A stretch of 64,000 nt of DNA from Candidatus Rokuibacteriota bacterium. Lineage in GTDB: Bacteria; Methylomirabilota; Methylomirabilia; Rokubacteriales; CSP1-6. The notes below the pieces were generated by a model. That model was not told the origin of the DNA and ran no database searches. It was given only the letters and a program-made list of their open reading frames with translations. The stretch lies in contig QHSC01000092.1 in assembly GCA_003220345.1 (NCBI GenBank), positions 1 to 64,000 of the forward strand. Direction: 5' to 3'. This document shows positions 44,687 to 52,997 of the stretch, piece after piece. Position 1 is the first letter of the stretch. The number at the start of each line of letters is the position of its first letter. The position numbers and the translations under genes were made by a program.

Positions 44687-46030
44687 ATGCTCTTTCGCGT
44701 CGCACTGTTCCTTGTCATCGGCTCGCTCGCCGCCGCTCCCCGGCCCGCGCTCGCGCAGATGTTCTTCTCCGCGAAGCCGGACGCGCCATTCACGGTCGGG
44801 CCCCTGACGGTGCGGGCCACCGTCACCCCGGCCCTCGGGCCCGTCGACGTGTCCGTCCTCTGGTCCCTCGACATGCCGTCCGGCAAGAGCCGCGGGGGGA
44901 TCGAGCAGGACCTCTTCCTCCTCTGGCCCGGGGAGATCTCGAGTCCGATCGACAAGAAGCCCAACGACAAGACTCTCGAGCAGTATGTCGAGCAGCGCGG
45001 CTTCGCCGCCACCGGCGGTGGCCGGCTACCCCTCTACGCTCTCAACCTCTACGCGCAGGGCGCGGACGCGGCGCCCAAGCTCGTCGGGGAGCTGCCCTTC
45101 GTGACTTTCGTGCAGGACAGCCACGCGCTGGGGCTGAGCCCGCCCGCGAGCTGGATCCGCATCCCGTGGATGCCCCAGATGGCCGACCGCGTCTTCATGA
45201 TGGAGCTGCGCATGCGGGTGGCCGGAATCATCAAGCCCAAACGGGTCGGCTGGATCGAGAGCGTCTTCGCGGGTGACCGCCACGAGCTCCAGCTCTCCTT
45301 CCACGAGGTGCGCGACCGGCCCGTCTTCCCGATGTATGCCGAGCACCGCGACCGCGCGCTCCGGCTGGCCGACGCCCCCGCCGAGCTCGTGGCCCACTTC
45401 GCACAGTCCGACTCATTGCGCATCGCGGAGATCTATCCGCCCACCAGCATCCGGCGCCTCAGCGAGACTCTCGAGACCACGGAGGTGGTCTCGCTCTTCC
45501 TGGGTGCCACCGAGGGCACGGTTCCTCAGCACCTGGAGGTGCAATTCGGTTACTATTCCCGGCTGCAGGGCCTCCTGCTCGTGGCGATACCGCTGCTGCT
45601 GCTGGCCGCCGGCCCCGCTCTCGGCCCCATACTCGGCCGCGCCGCCTCGAGGGTGATCGCCGGCCTCACCGCGCGCATCCAGTGGACGCCGCGGGGCGTG
45701 GGGCGATCACGCCACGGGGGTGTCCTGCTGGGCCGGGAGGTGCTCGAACGCATCAAGCCGGGCGTTACGACCGTCGAAGAAGTCCTCGCCCTCTGTGGCC
45801 CGGAGGTCGAGGAGCAGCAGCGCCTGGACGATCCGGATCATCGGACGCTCGTGTACCGAGGATGGCGCGCGGAGCCCATGACCCGCCGTCTCATCGGCTG
45901 GCTCTCGATAGTACAAGGCTGGAATATCGTTTCCCACGAAGTGCGCATCGAGGTGGAGCGGGGCGTGGTCAAGAACGTGCAGGCTCATGTACGGCGGAAC
46001 CGATCCGCCCGCCCGGAGCCGCCCGCATGA
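44687..46030 (+). CDS. Unrecognised secreted/membrane-anchored protein with BamE-like C-terminal part
   Basis: 447 residues; I do not recognise the family. A signal sequence (about 1-24, ending ALAQM) is followed by a roughly 290-residue extracytoplasmic domain rich in beta structure, a membrane helix (about 310-335, LLLVAIPLLLLAAGPALG), a basic stretch, and a C-terminal part, ERIKPGVTTVEEVLALCGPE, that resembles the BamE/OmlA-type repeat. If the helix spans the membrane, the tail would be cytoplasmic, unusual for a BamE-like fold. ATG 44687 chosen for the signal peptide; a TATCAT box lies 11 nt upstream. The track start is inside the MmgE gene. Confidence 0.6.
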   Translation: MLFRVALFLVIGSLAAAPRPALAQMFFSAKPDAPFTVGPLTVRATVTPALGPVDVSVLWSLDMPSGKSRGGIEQDLFLLWPGEISSPIDKKPNDKTLEQYVEQRGFAATGGGRLPLYALNLYAQGADAAPKLVGELPFVTFVQDSHALGLSPPASWIRIPWMPQMADRVFMMELRMRVAGIIKPKRVGWIESVFAGDRHELQLSFHEVRDRPVFPMYAEHRDRALRLADAPAELVAHFAQSDSLRIAEIYPPTSIRRLSETLETTEVVSLFLGATEGTVPQHLEVQFGYYSRLQGLLLVAIPLLLLAAGPALGPILGRAASRVIAGLTARIQWTPRGVGRSRHGGVLLGREVLERIKPGVTTVEEVLALCGPEVEEQQRLDDPDHRTLVYRGWRAEPMTRRLIGWLSIVQGWNIVSHEVRIEVERGVVKNVQAHVRRNRSARPEPPA

Positions 46031-46090
46031 ACGCTCACGAGAGGCAGGGCCGGCCGCAGACGTGACCGGCACGAACGAGGAGGAACGCTG

Positions 46091-47740
46091 ATGGACGAGC
46101 CACAGGTCTCATCGATAAGCCGTCGCGATCTGCTGAAGCTGGGAGGGGCCGCCATCGCTGCCGGCTCCGGGCTCCCGCTCCTGGATCCGAAGCCGGCGAC
46201 GGCCCAGACCCCCAAGCGGGGCGGCACCTTCCGCCTCCGCATCCACGTGGCGCCCGTCCACTTCGATCCCCAGCAGACGGTGGCCTTTCCCACCATGCAG
46301 GCGATGTCCTTCACCCATAGCCGGCTCGTGAAGGTCAAGGCGGGCTCCTCGGTGAAGCCAGGTACGCAGCCGCTCGAGGCTGATCTGGCCGAGTCCTGGA
46401 CCCAGCCCAACGACACCACGTACATCTTCAAGCTGCGGCGCGGTGCGCGCTGGCATGCAAAGCCACCCGTCAACGGACGCGAGGTGACGGCGGAGGACGT
46501 CAAGTACAGCTACGAGCGCTTCCTCCTGCCCGCCAATCCCAACCGCGGCCTGCTCGAGCAGGTGGACAAGATCGAGGCGGTGGACCGGCACACGGTCAAG
46601 TTCACGCTCAAGGAGCCCTTCGCGTGGTTCCTCGACTCGCTCGCGTCACCCTCGACGTGGATTATCGCCAAGGAAGCCGTGGAGCAGTACGGCGACCTCA
46701 AGCGGCCCGAGAGCTGCGTCGGGACGGGACCGTGGATGCTCGAGCGCTACGAGCCCAACGTGCGATGCACCTGGGTGCGCAACCCCAACTACTTCATCCC
46801 CGGGCTGCCCTACGTCGACAACGTCGAGGTGTCGATCGAGACCGACCCCGCCACCGCGCTGGCGGTGTGGCTGTCCGGCCGCTACGATTTCGCCCCCGAG
46901 TACGGGATGGTCGTGCGCCGGAGCGATCTCGAGGCGGCCAAGCAGCGCAAGCCGAATCTGCAGATGCAGGACTACATCGTCGTCTTCGGGGGCATCACGT
47001 GGGCGAAGTTCGACCAGGATCCCTTCAAGGATCTCCGCGTGCGTCGAGCCCTCCAGATCGCCACCAACTGGCGAGAGGTGCTCGAGACCAACGCGTGGTC
47101 TCAGGGTCGGGGGGCGCCCAACCCGGCCATTCCCGCCGCCTTCAAGGACTGGTCCCTTCCCATCGACCAGCTGCCGCCCGAGAGCCGGAGGCTCTACGAC
47201 TTCGACCCGCAGGAGGCGAAGAGGCTCCTGACGGAGGCCGGTCACTCGAGCGGGTTCAAGACCACGCTGGAGACGACGGCGGGATACGGGCCCGACTACA
47301 TCGACGCCGTTCAGGTCACGGTGGCGGGATGGAAGAAGGCCGGCATCGACGCGGAGATCAAGCTCAAGGAGTACGGCGCCTTCATCTCGAGCACGATCTT
47401 CGGCAAGTTCGACAAGATGGGCGGCGGGCTCTTCGGGGGCTGGACCGATCCCGACAGCTATCTGTATCGCTACTTCTTGCCGGGGCAGCCGCTCAACGCC
47501 TCGGGAGTCAACGATCCCAAGCTCACGGAGATGATCAAGCTCCAGCGTCGCACGTTCAACGTCGCCAAGCGCCGCGAGATGATCTACGACATCCAGCGTT
47601 ACATCTCCCAGCACGTCTGGGCGCTGTACGGGCCGTCCGTCAGCGCGGTCGCCGCCTGGGAGCCCTACGTCAAGAACTTCGGGCCCAACATCGGTCACGA
47701 CTATGGCGGGCGCCTCATGGTCGCCTGGCTGGATCGCTGA
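46091..47740 (+). CDS. ABC substrate-binding protein family 5 (oligopeptide/nickel-type), Tat-like signal
   Basis: 549 residues. N-terminal SISRRDLLKLGGAAIAAGSG is a twin-arginine-type signal. The mature part has the SBP_bac_5 fold: GGTFRLRIHVAPVHFDPQQTV, DLAESWTQPNDTTYIFKLRRGARWH, TAEDVKYSYERFL and IATNWREVLE. It binds peptides, opines, glutathione or similar in the periplasm. No dppBCDF-type permease or ATPase gene lies near; it is followed after 3 nt by an SDR gene. GGAGGAACGCTG precedes the ATG. Confidence 0.88.
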   Translation: MDEPQVSSISRRDLLKLGGAAIAAGSGLPLLDPKPATAQTPKRGGTFRLRIHVAPVHFDPQQTVAFPTMQAMSFTHSRLVKVKAGSSVKPGTQPLEADLAESWTQPNDTTYIFKLRRGARWHAKPPVNGREVTAEDVKYSYERFLLPANPNRGLLEQVDKIEAVDRHTVKFTLKEPFAWFLDSLASPSTWIIAKEAVEQYGDLKRPESCVGTGPWMLERYEPNVRCTWVRNPNYFIPGLPYVDNVEVSIETDPATALAVWLSGRYDFAPEYGMVVRRSDLEAAKQRKPNLQMQDYIVVFGGITWAKFDQDPFKDLRVRRALQIATNWREVLETNAWSQGRGAPNPAIPAAFKDWSLPIDQLPPESRRLYDFDPQEAKRLLTEAGHSSGFKTTLETTAGYGPDYIDAVQVTVAGWKKAGIDAEIKLKEYGAFISSTIFGKFDKMGGGLFGGWTDPDSYLYRYFLPGQPLNASGVNDPKLTEMIKLQRRTFNVAKRREMIYDIQRYISQHVWALYGPSVSAVAAWEPYVKNFGPNIGHDYGGRLMVAWLDR

Positions 47741-47743
47741 GGC

Positions 47744-48571
47744 ATGAAGCTCAAGGACAAGGTAGCGCTGGTGACGGGCGCGGGCTCGGGCATCGGCCGC
47801 GCCATCGCGCAGCTCTTCGCCGAGGAAGGCGCGCGCGTCATCGCCAACGACGTGCGTGAAGAGGCCGCGAAGGAGACGGTGGCGGCGATCTCCTCCGGGG
47901 GATGCGCCATCCAGGCCGACGTCGCCGACAGCGCGCAGGTCAGGGCGATGTTCGCGCAGATCGAGCGCGAGTTCGGGACGCTGGACGTGCTCGTCAACAA
48001 CGCGGGGATCGGGACGGCGGGCAGCTCGGGCGCGAATCGAGACAGGATTCGCGAGCGGTCCGACGCGCGGATGGCCGAGATGCTGAGCGGCCAGGGCATC
48101 CAGACCCACTGGGACATCACCCAGGAGATGAGCGACGAGGCCTGGCATCGCATGATCGCCGTGCACCTGAACGGGACGTTCTTCTGCACGCGCGAGGCCC
48201 TCAAGCTCATGAGCCGGCGCAACCAGGGCGCCATCATCAACATGTCGAGCGTGGCCGCCCTCATGGGGCTCGACACCGTGCCGCACTACAGCGCGGCCAA
48301 GGCGGGCATCCTGGGATTCACCCGCGCCGTCGCCCGCGAGATGGGCTCGCGCAAGATCCGCGTCAACGCCATCTGCCCCGGCTTCATCGACACGCCCATG
48401 ACCCAGCCCATCTCGCCGATGATGCGCGCGGCCACCGTCGCGCGCACCCCACTCGGCCGCTGGGCGGAGCCCGTGGAGGTGGCCAGGACCGCCCTCTTCC
48501 TCGCCTCCGACGACAGCGCCTTCTTCACGGGCCAGTGGCTCTCCCCCAACGGCGGCCTCTTCATCGGCTGA
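47744..48571 (+). CDS. SDR family oxidoreductase
   Basis: 275 residues, classical SDR: TGAGSGIG (about 12-19), NNAG, catalytic Ser in MSSVAALMG, and HYSAAK with Tyr and Lys; ends FFTGQWLSPNGG. It carries an insertion (about 85-130, ANRDRIRERSDARMAEMLSGQ) between strand 4 and helix 4 that is longer than in FabG. Co-transcribed with the binding protein before it. Substrate unknown. A GGGGTCAGGTCT hairpin stands immediately behind the stop. Confidence 0.87.
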   Translation: MKLKDKVALVTGAGSGIGRAIAQLFAEEGARVIANDVREEAAKETVAAISSGGCAIQADVADSAQVRAMFAQIEREFGTLDVLVNNAGIGTAGSSGANRDRIRERSDARMAEMLSGQGIQTHWDITQEMSDEAWHRMIAVHLNGTFFCTREALKLMSRRNQGAIINMSSVAALMGLDTVPHYSAAKAGILGFTRAVAREMGSRKIRVNAICPGFIDTPMTQPISPMMRAATVARTPLGRWAEPVEVARTALFLASDDSAFFTGQWLSPNGGLFIG

Positions 48572-48579
48572 GCGGGGCT

Positions 48580-48684
48580 GAGCGGGGTCAGGTCTCACAT
48601 TCCAACATCCAACGGTCTATTCTTGAGGGCCCGACGCCGCGCGCCTCGTCCAAATGTTGGAATGTGAGACCTGACCCCCCGCTC
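48580..48684. repeat. REP-like GGGGTCAGGTCT inverted repeat (element A)
   Basis: Left arm from 48580 (GAGCGGGGTCAGGTCTCACA...) and right arm from 48654 to 48684 are complementary over about 29 nt, apart from two extra G/C. The loop is 45 nt. It sits between two convergent stop codons (48571 and 48683) and may work as a bidirectional terminator. The same arm sequence recurs at 55226-55310. Confidence 0.85.
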
Positions 48685-49240
48685 AATCGATGCGAAAGCG
48701 GGCCCGGATTTCGTCGGGGCGCTCGGAGTAGGGCGGGATCGCCTCGGCCGGATCGAACGCCACTTCCACCACGAGCACGGCCGGCTCGCCGGCAGATCGC
48801 GCATTCGGAAAGGTCGCGCGAAGGCCGGCCACGTCGCGCACGCTCTCCACGTGGCGAATGCCCGCCGCGCGGGCGAGGGCCGCCCAGTCGACGGGCGCGG
48901 GAGGCAGCGCCTGGCCGCCGGAAGACTCATAGCGCCCGTTGACCCAGAGCAGGATGCTGAGGTTCGGAGGGCGGGCGGCGGCCACGGTGGCCAGCACATT
49001 GGGACTCATCAGGAGCGAGCCGTCTCCCTCGAGGGCGACCAGGTGGCGATCCGGACGCTGCAGGGCCATGCCCAGCGCGAGCGGAATGGCCGCCCCCATG
49101 GAGTCGCAAAGCGCGAAGACGGGGCTGGGCACCTCCATGTGGGGCAGATAGCGCGCGTTGGCGCCCAGACAGGAGACGAGAACGTCGCGCGGCGTCAGCA
49201 TGGACACCAGCGCGTCGAGGAGCGGCTTGCGCGCGCTCAC
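48683..49240 (-). CDS. ThDP-dependent decarboxylase, C-terminal (beta/PP) subunit, ComE/phosphonopyruvate-decarboxylase type
   Basis: 185 residues, GTG start overlapping the alpha subunit stop (GTGA). The ThDP/Mg2+ motif is LEGDGSLLMSPNVLATVAAARPPNLSILLWVNGRYESSGG; the early DVLVSCLGANARYLPHM and SMGAAIPLALGMAL are typical of sulfopyruvate decarboxylase beta subunits. With the alpha subunit it should decarboxylate a 2-oxo acid bearing a sulfonate, phosphonate or other acidic group. The ORF-track start at 49504 is antisense-like extension in the alpha gene. Its last codons touch the REP-like element. Confidence 0.8.
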   Translation of the reverse strand: MSARKPLLDALVSMLTPRDVLVSCLGANARYLPHMEVPSPVFALCDSMGAAIPLALGMALQRPDRHLVALEGDGSLLMSPNVLATVAAARPPNLSILLWVNGRYESSGGQALPPAPVDWAALARAAGIRHVESVRDVAGLRATFPNARSAGEPAVLVVEVAFDPAEAIPPYSERPDEIRARFRID

Positions 49241-49731
49241 GCCAGATCCTCGCCGCTGATGAGCAGGACGTAGGGGCTCGCGGACTCGGCGGCCGCCTCC
49301 ACGCCCTGCCTGACCTGGGCGGCGAGATCGCGCCCACGATCGACGACGGCATACCGGAGTCGCCAGGCCTGGAGCGTGGCCTCCGTCACGCGGCCCTTGG
49401 GCTCGTGATAGTAGATGGGGTCGCGCGAGTCGCCGCGGAAGGAGACGAGAAAGAAGCAGGGGAGACGGTAGAGCTCCACGAGGCCCGCGAGGATGCCGCC
49501 GCAATTCAAGAGGCCGGCGTTCTGGATGAGCACGGCGCCGCGCCCACCCGCCAGGTTCGCCCCGCAGGCGACGGCCACCGCTTCCTCCTCGCGGGCCACA
49601 TCCACCACGCGGATGGCGGACGAGCGGCGCACCTCCTCCACGAGCTTGCCGATCCAGGTGTCCGGCACCGAGGCCGCGATGGTCACGCCCGCGCTCTCGA
49701 GGCCGGCGACGATCTGGCGCGCTCCGGTCAT
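49237..49731 (-). CDS. ThDP-dependent decarboxylase, N-terminal (alpha/PYR) subunit, ComD type
   Basis: 164 residues. GVTIAASVPDTWIGKLVEEV, VDVAREEEAVAVACGANLAGG (with the ThDP-activating Glu) and VLIQNAGLLNCGGILAGLVELYRLP correspond to the PYR domain of split sulfopyruvate/phosphonopyruvate decarboxylases. ATG 49731 lies one base after the stop of a PotA-like remnant; the ORF-track extension is that remnant in another frame. Whether the substrate is sulfopyruvate, phosphonopyruvate or an unrelated 2-oxo acid cannot be told; no sulfolactate or phosphonate gene is present. Confidence 0.8.
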   Translation of the reverse strand: MTGARQIVAGLESAGVTIAASVPDTWIGKLVEEVRRSSAIRVVDVAREEEAVAVACGANLAGGRGAVLIQNAGLLNCGGILAGLVELYRLPCFFLVSFRGDSRDPIYYHEPKGRVTEATLQAWRLRYAVVDRGRDLAAQVRQGVEAAAESASPYVLLISGEDLA

Positions 49732-49732
49732 G

Positions 49733-49945
49733 TCAGCTTCGTGGCCCGGATGCTGTCGCCGCTCGCGGCGTGAGAGACATGAAGGCCTCCGCGGGCAGAT
49801 GCAGGAGGAGCGTCCGCCCCGGCACGAGGCCGGGAGGCGCGGGCTCGGGGACAAAGGCCAAGAGCCGCCGGCCTCCGACGATCTCCGCCGTCACCTCGGT
49901 CTGCAGCCCCCGGTAGGTAACGCCGACGATGCGCGCCGTGGCATT
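49733..49945 (-). pseudogene. Remnant: C-terminal TOBE region of a PotA-like ABC ATPase
   Basis: 70 codons in an open frame with no ATG or GTG near its 5' end: NATARIVGVTYRGLQTEVTA, then a VGGRRLLAFVPEPAPPGLVP stretch and LLLHLPAEAFMSL. This is the final TOBE_2 strand pattern of spermidine/putrescine-type (PotA) ATPases. The frame is closed upstream by a TAG, and all of the ATPase domain is missing. The remnant's stop is one base from the ThDP alpha-subunit ATG, so the intact ancestor probably had potA-like and decarboxylase genes in one operon. It is absent from the ORF track. Confidence 0.65.
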
Positions 49946-50097
49946 CCTCCTGTAGGTGGGAAAACTCGCGGCTATCCTAGTGCAATCGGTCGTCGCACGT
50001 CCAGCGGAGCTGCCCCCTGATCCACTCAGCCCTCGCCTCGCGGCGCAAATATCTCCTCACCTTGACACTGCGCGAGAGGCCGTGTTACTCACCCGCA

Positions 50098-51471
50098 ATG
50101 GACGACGGCGTTCTGCTGCGTACCGAAGGGCTGTGTCGCAACTTCGGCAGCCTCGCCGCCGTGCAGGACGTCACCCTCACCGTTCGCGCGGGCGAGCTTC
50201 GCTCGATCATCGGCCCCAACGGGGCGGGGAAGACGACGCTGTTTCGCCTGATCTCGGGCGAGATGTCGCCGAGCTCGGGCCGCATCCAGTTCAAAGGCCG
50301 GGAGATCGCGGGGCTGCCGCAGCACACGGTGGCCAGGCTCGGCATCGCCAAGTCCTACCAGATCACCAATATCTTTCCGCATCTCAGCGTGCTCGAGAAC
50401 GTGCGCGTGGCCGCGCAGGGGTATGCGCACGCCTTCGACTTCTGGTCGCGAGCCGACCGTCTGAGCGCGGCGCGGGAGCGCGCCCGGGTCGTCCTCGATT
50501 CGGTGGGCCTCGGCGAGAAGACCGAGCGCGTGGCCGCCTTTCTCTCCCATGGCGAGAAGCGTCACCTCGAGATCGCCATCGCCCTCGCGCCCGAGCCGAC
50601 CCTGCTCCTCCTCGACGAGCCGACGGCGGGCATGAGCCCCGAGGAGACGGACTCGACCATGGTGCTCATCCGCGCCCTCGCCAAGGGGCGGACCATCCTC
50701 GTCGTCGAGCACAAGATGAAGCTCGTGATGGGCATTTCCGACCGCATCACGGTCCTGCATCAGGGCCAGGTCCTGGCCGAGGGCACCCCCGAAGAGATCC
50801 GGAACAGCGCCCACATCCTTCAGGGCGTCTCGCTGACTCTCGAGCCTAGCGAGGTGGTCGCGCTCATCGGGCGCAACGGAGCGGGGAAGACCACGACGCT
50901 CCGGACGATCATGGGCATCGCCAAGCCCACCCGAGGCTCCATCCGGTTTCGCGGCGAGGACATCACGCACCGGGAGCCCCACGAGGTGGCCCGGCGCGGC
51001 ATCGCGTGGATCCCCGAGGAGCGCCGCGTGCTGCCCAACCTGACCGTGCTGCAGAATCTCCAGCTCGGGATGCTCGGGGCGAGGACGCAGGACCAGGACG
51101 CGGTGGTCGAGACCGCCTTCGACTATTTCCCGAGGCTCCGCGAGCGCAAGAATCAGCCCGGCCGGCTTCTTTCCGGCGGCGAGCAGCAGATGCTCGCCAT
51201 TGCGCGGGGGCTGGTGGCCCGACCCGAGCTGATGCTGGTGGACGAGCCGACGGAAGGCCTCGCCCCCCTGCTCGTCGAGAGCCTCACGGAGATCCTGGGC
51301 TCCATCAACAAGAGCGGCACGTCCATCCTGCTCGTCGAGCAGACGCTCGACGTCGCTCTCTCCCTCGCGCATCGCCTCTACGTGATGGACCAGGGCCAGG
51401 TGCAGTTCACGGGAACTCCTGACGAGCTCCGCAGGAATCCCGCCGTGCAGCAGCGCTTCCTCGGCGTTTAG
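50098..51471 (+). CDS. LivG-LivF fused ABC ATPase (system 3)
   Basis: 457 residues with two ATPase domains. Half 1 (1-235) is LivG: A-loop Phe in RNFGSLAAV, Walker A GPNGAGKTT, signature FLSHGEKRHLEIAIAL, Walker B LLLLDEPTAGMSP. Half 2 (236-457) is LivF: Walker A GRNGAGKTTT, WIPEERRVLPNLTVLQNL, signature LSGGEQQMLAIARGL, Walker B LMLVDEPTEGLAP. The junction EEIRNSAHILQGVSL joins the last loop of LivG to the middle of LivF: LivG's final VIEAYLG-type helix and about the first 20 residues of LivF, with its A-loop Tyr, are missing. It faces the livKHM-VOC cluster tail to tail and is its likely motor. ATG 50098 taken over TTG 50062. Confidence 0.9.
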   Translation: MDDGVLLRTEGLCRNFGSLAAVQDVTLTVRAGELRSIIGPNGAGKTTLFRLISGEMSPSSGRIQFKGREIAGLPQHTVARLGIAKSYQITNIFPHLSVLENVRVAAQGYAHAFDFWSRADRLSAARERARVVLDSVGLGEKTERVAAFLSHGEKRHLEIAIALAPEPTLLLLDEPTAGMSPEETDSTMVLIRALAKGRTILVVEHKMKLVMGISDRITVLHQGQVLAEGTPEEIRNSAHILQGVSLTLEPSEVVALIGRNGAGKTTTLRTIMGIAKPTRGSIRFRGEDITHREPHEVARRGIAWIPEERRVLPNLTVLQNLQLGMLGARTQDQDAVVETAFDYFPRLRERKNQPGRLLSGGEQQMLAIARGLVARPELMLVDEPTEGLAPLLVESLTEILGSINKSGTSILLVEQTLDVALSLAHRLYVMDQGQVQFTGTPDELRRNPAVQQRFLGV

Positions 51472-51586
51472 CAGGCGGCGGATAAAGTCCCATCTGTTTC
51501 GTTGTCGCCCTCGGCTGCACGCTCAACGCACAGAGAGCACGCCTCGCGTGTGGATCAACTCGGGCCGCGGTGAGGATGAGCACGGC

Positions 51587-52042
51587 TCAGCCCATGGAGG
51601 CCACGGGCTTGCGCGACTTGGTGATGCAGCGGCAGGTGCCGATCTGATGCAGCTCGATCATGTTACCGAAGGGGTCGTGCATGAAGATCTGCTGGGACTC
51701 GGGTCCGACCACCCCGCGCGTGACCCAGAAGCTCGTGCCGAGCCGCTCCAGCTCCTGCTTCGCCTCCTGGATGTCCGGCACGGCGAGGGCCACGTGAGGG
51801 TGCGAGGGATCCTTGCCCGGGCCCTCCGCGAACTTCGACTGGCCGTCCACGCCCATGAGATGGATCTGCGCGGTGCCTCCCACGTCCATCCAGTAGCCGT
51901 CGATGGTCGGGATGTGCGGCCGGCCCGGATCGGGATCGAGCCCGAGCACGTCGTGATAGAAGGAGAGCGCCTTCTTGATGTCGGGCTCCGACGGACCGAT
52001 GCGGATGCCGTGGTGGTGGAGCTCAAGCACTTTGATGGCCAT
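51587..52042 (-). CDS. VOC-family (glyoxalase/dioxygenase fold) protein
   Basis: 151 residues, two beta-alpha-beta3 modules: LHHHGIRIGPSEPDIKKALSFYHDVLGLDPDPG and SHPHVALAVPDIQEAKQELERLG, ending with DPFGNMIELHQ, whose Glu is the usual metal ligand. First-module His and the HVAL His complete a possible metal site. It could be a lyase, epimerase, dioxygenase or binding protein. Its start overlaps livM by 20 nt, so it belongs to liv operon 3 and may act on the imported compound. The 115 nt between it and the fused ATPase hold nothing I can name. Confidence 0.82.
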   Translation of the reverse strand: MAIKVLELHHHGIRIGPSEPDIKKALSFYHDVLGLDPDPGRPHIPTIDGYWMDVGGTAQIHLMGVDGQSKFAEGPGKDPSHPHVALAVPDIQEAKQELERLGTSFWVTRGVVGPESQQIFMHDPFGNMIELHQIGTCRCITKSRKPVASMG

Positions 52043-52997
52043 GGCGACCTCCCGTGAGCGTGCCCCAGATGCCCCTGGGCAGAAAGAGGACGAACGTCAT
52101 GAAGATGAGCCCGATGGCGATCGGCCAGCGCTCGGTGAATGCGCTCAGCCGGTCTTCCAGCAGCAGGAAGGTGCCGGCGCCGACGAAGGGGCCGAAGAAC
52201 GTGCCCGCGCCGCCGAGGAGCGTCATGATCACCACCTGCCCCGACGTGACCCAGTAGAGAGATTCGACGGGCACGACAGCCAGGCGGAGGGCGTCGAGCG
52301 CGCCCGCGAGGCCCGCGAAGAGCGCGGAAAAGACGAAGGACAGGTGCTTGATCCGCCGGACGTCATAGCCGCACGCCGCCGCGCGGTCGCCGTTCTCACG
52401 GATCGCCCGGAGCACGGAGCCGAAGGGCGAGTCGAGGATCCGCTTGAGCCCGGCAACGGAGAGACACACCAGCGCGAAAGCGAAGTAGTAAAAGGCGAGC
52501 GGGCTTTCGATGCTGATCTTCCAGCCGAAGAGGTTCACCGGCAGCTGCGGAATGCCGCGCAGTCCATCGTCGCCGCCCGTGATGTCGGCCAGGTGGAAGG
52601 CGATGAAGTACAGGAGCTGGGCGAAGGCCAGCGTGAGCATGGCGAAGTAGATGCCGCGGCGCCTCAGACAGAAGAAACCGATGGCCGCGCCGCCCAGGAC
52701 GGCGAGGAGCGGCCCCGCCGCGAGCCCCAGCCAGAGCGAGCCCAGCTTGAGCTTGGCAAGCGCGATGCCCGTGCCGTAGGCGCCGAGGCCGTAGTAGGCG
52801 GCGTGGCCGAAGGACAGGAGTCCCGTATAGCCGTAGAGGAGATTGAAGCCCAGCGCGAACAGGCCGAAGATCAGCACCTGCGAGGCAAGCGCCTTGTAGG
52901 GGACCAGGAACGGGAAGACGGCGAAGAAGACAGCGAACGCCCCCACCGGATGGCGGCCCAGCCATCGAGCGACAGCGGCCGCGCCGGGCACCCTCAC
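52023..52997 (-). CDS. livM: LivM-type ABC permease (system 3)
   Basis: 324 residues, about nine membrane helices: FNLLYGYTGLLSFGHAAYYGLGAYGTG, LRRRGIYFAMLTLAFAQLLYFIAFH, and the coupling LRAIRENGDRAAACGYD. GTG 52997 overlaps the livH stop by GTGA, which fixes the start; the track start is within livH. The GYTGLLSFGHAAY form resembles urea/amide-type (Urt-like) and aromatic-acid-type permeases as well as leucine ones. Confidence 0.92.
   Translation of the reverse strand: MRVPGAAAVARWLGRHPVGAFAVFFAVFPFLVPYKALASQVLIFGLFALGFNLLYGYTGLLSFGHAAYYGLGAYGTGIALAKLKLGSLWLGLAAGPLLAVLGGAAIGFFCLRRRGIYFAMLTLAFAQLLYFIAFHLADITGGDDGLRGIPQLPVNLFGWKISIESPLAFYYFAFALVCLSVAGLKRILDSPFGSVLRAIRENGDRAAACGYDVRRIKHLSFVFSALFAGLAGALDALRLAVVPVESLYWVTSGQVVIMTLLGGAGTFFGPFVGAGTFLLLEDRLSAFTERWPIAIGLIFMTFVLFLPRGIWGTLTGGRHGHQSA

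Noticed and set aside
48683-49731. Firm assignment as sulfopyruvate decarboxylase ComDE.
   Set aside because: Split ThDP decarboxylases for phosphonopyruvate and other 2-oxo acids look alike, and no coenzyme M, sulfolactate or phosphonate gene is nearby.
50062-50090. TTGACA at 50062 as promoter of the fused ATPase gene.
   Set aside because: No acceptable -10 at 16-18 nt (TTACTC), so I did not list it; it could still act weakly.
49946-50097. Start of the PotA-like gene further upstream.
   Set aside because: A TAG closes the frame just upstream of 49945, and no ATPase motif is found in any frame of this gap. AGGAGG-A-ATG at about 49941 opens a different frame that stops after 17 codons.
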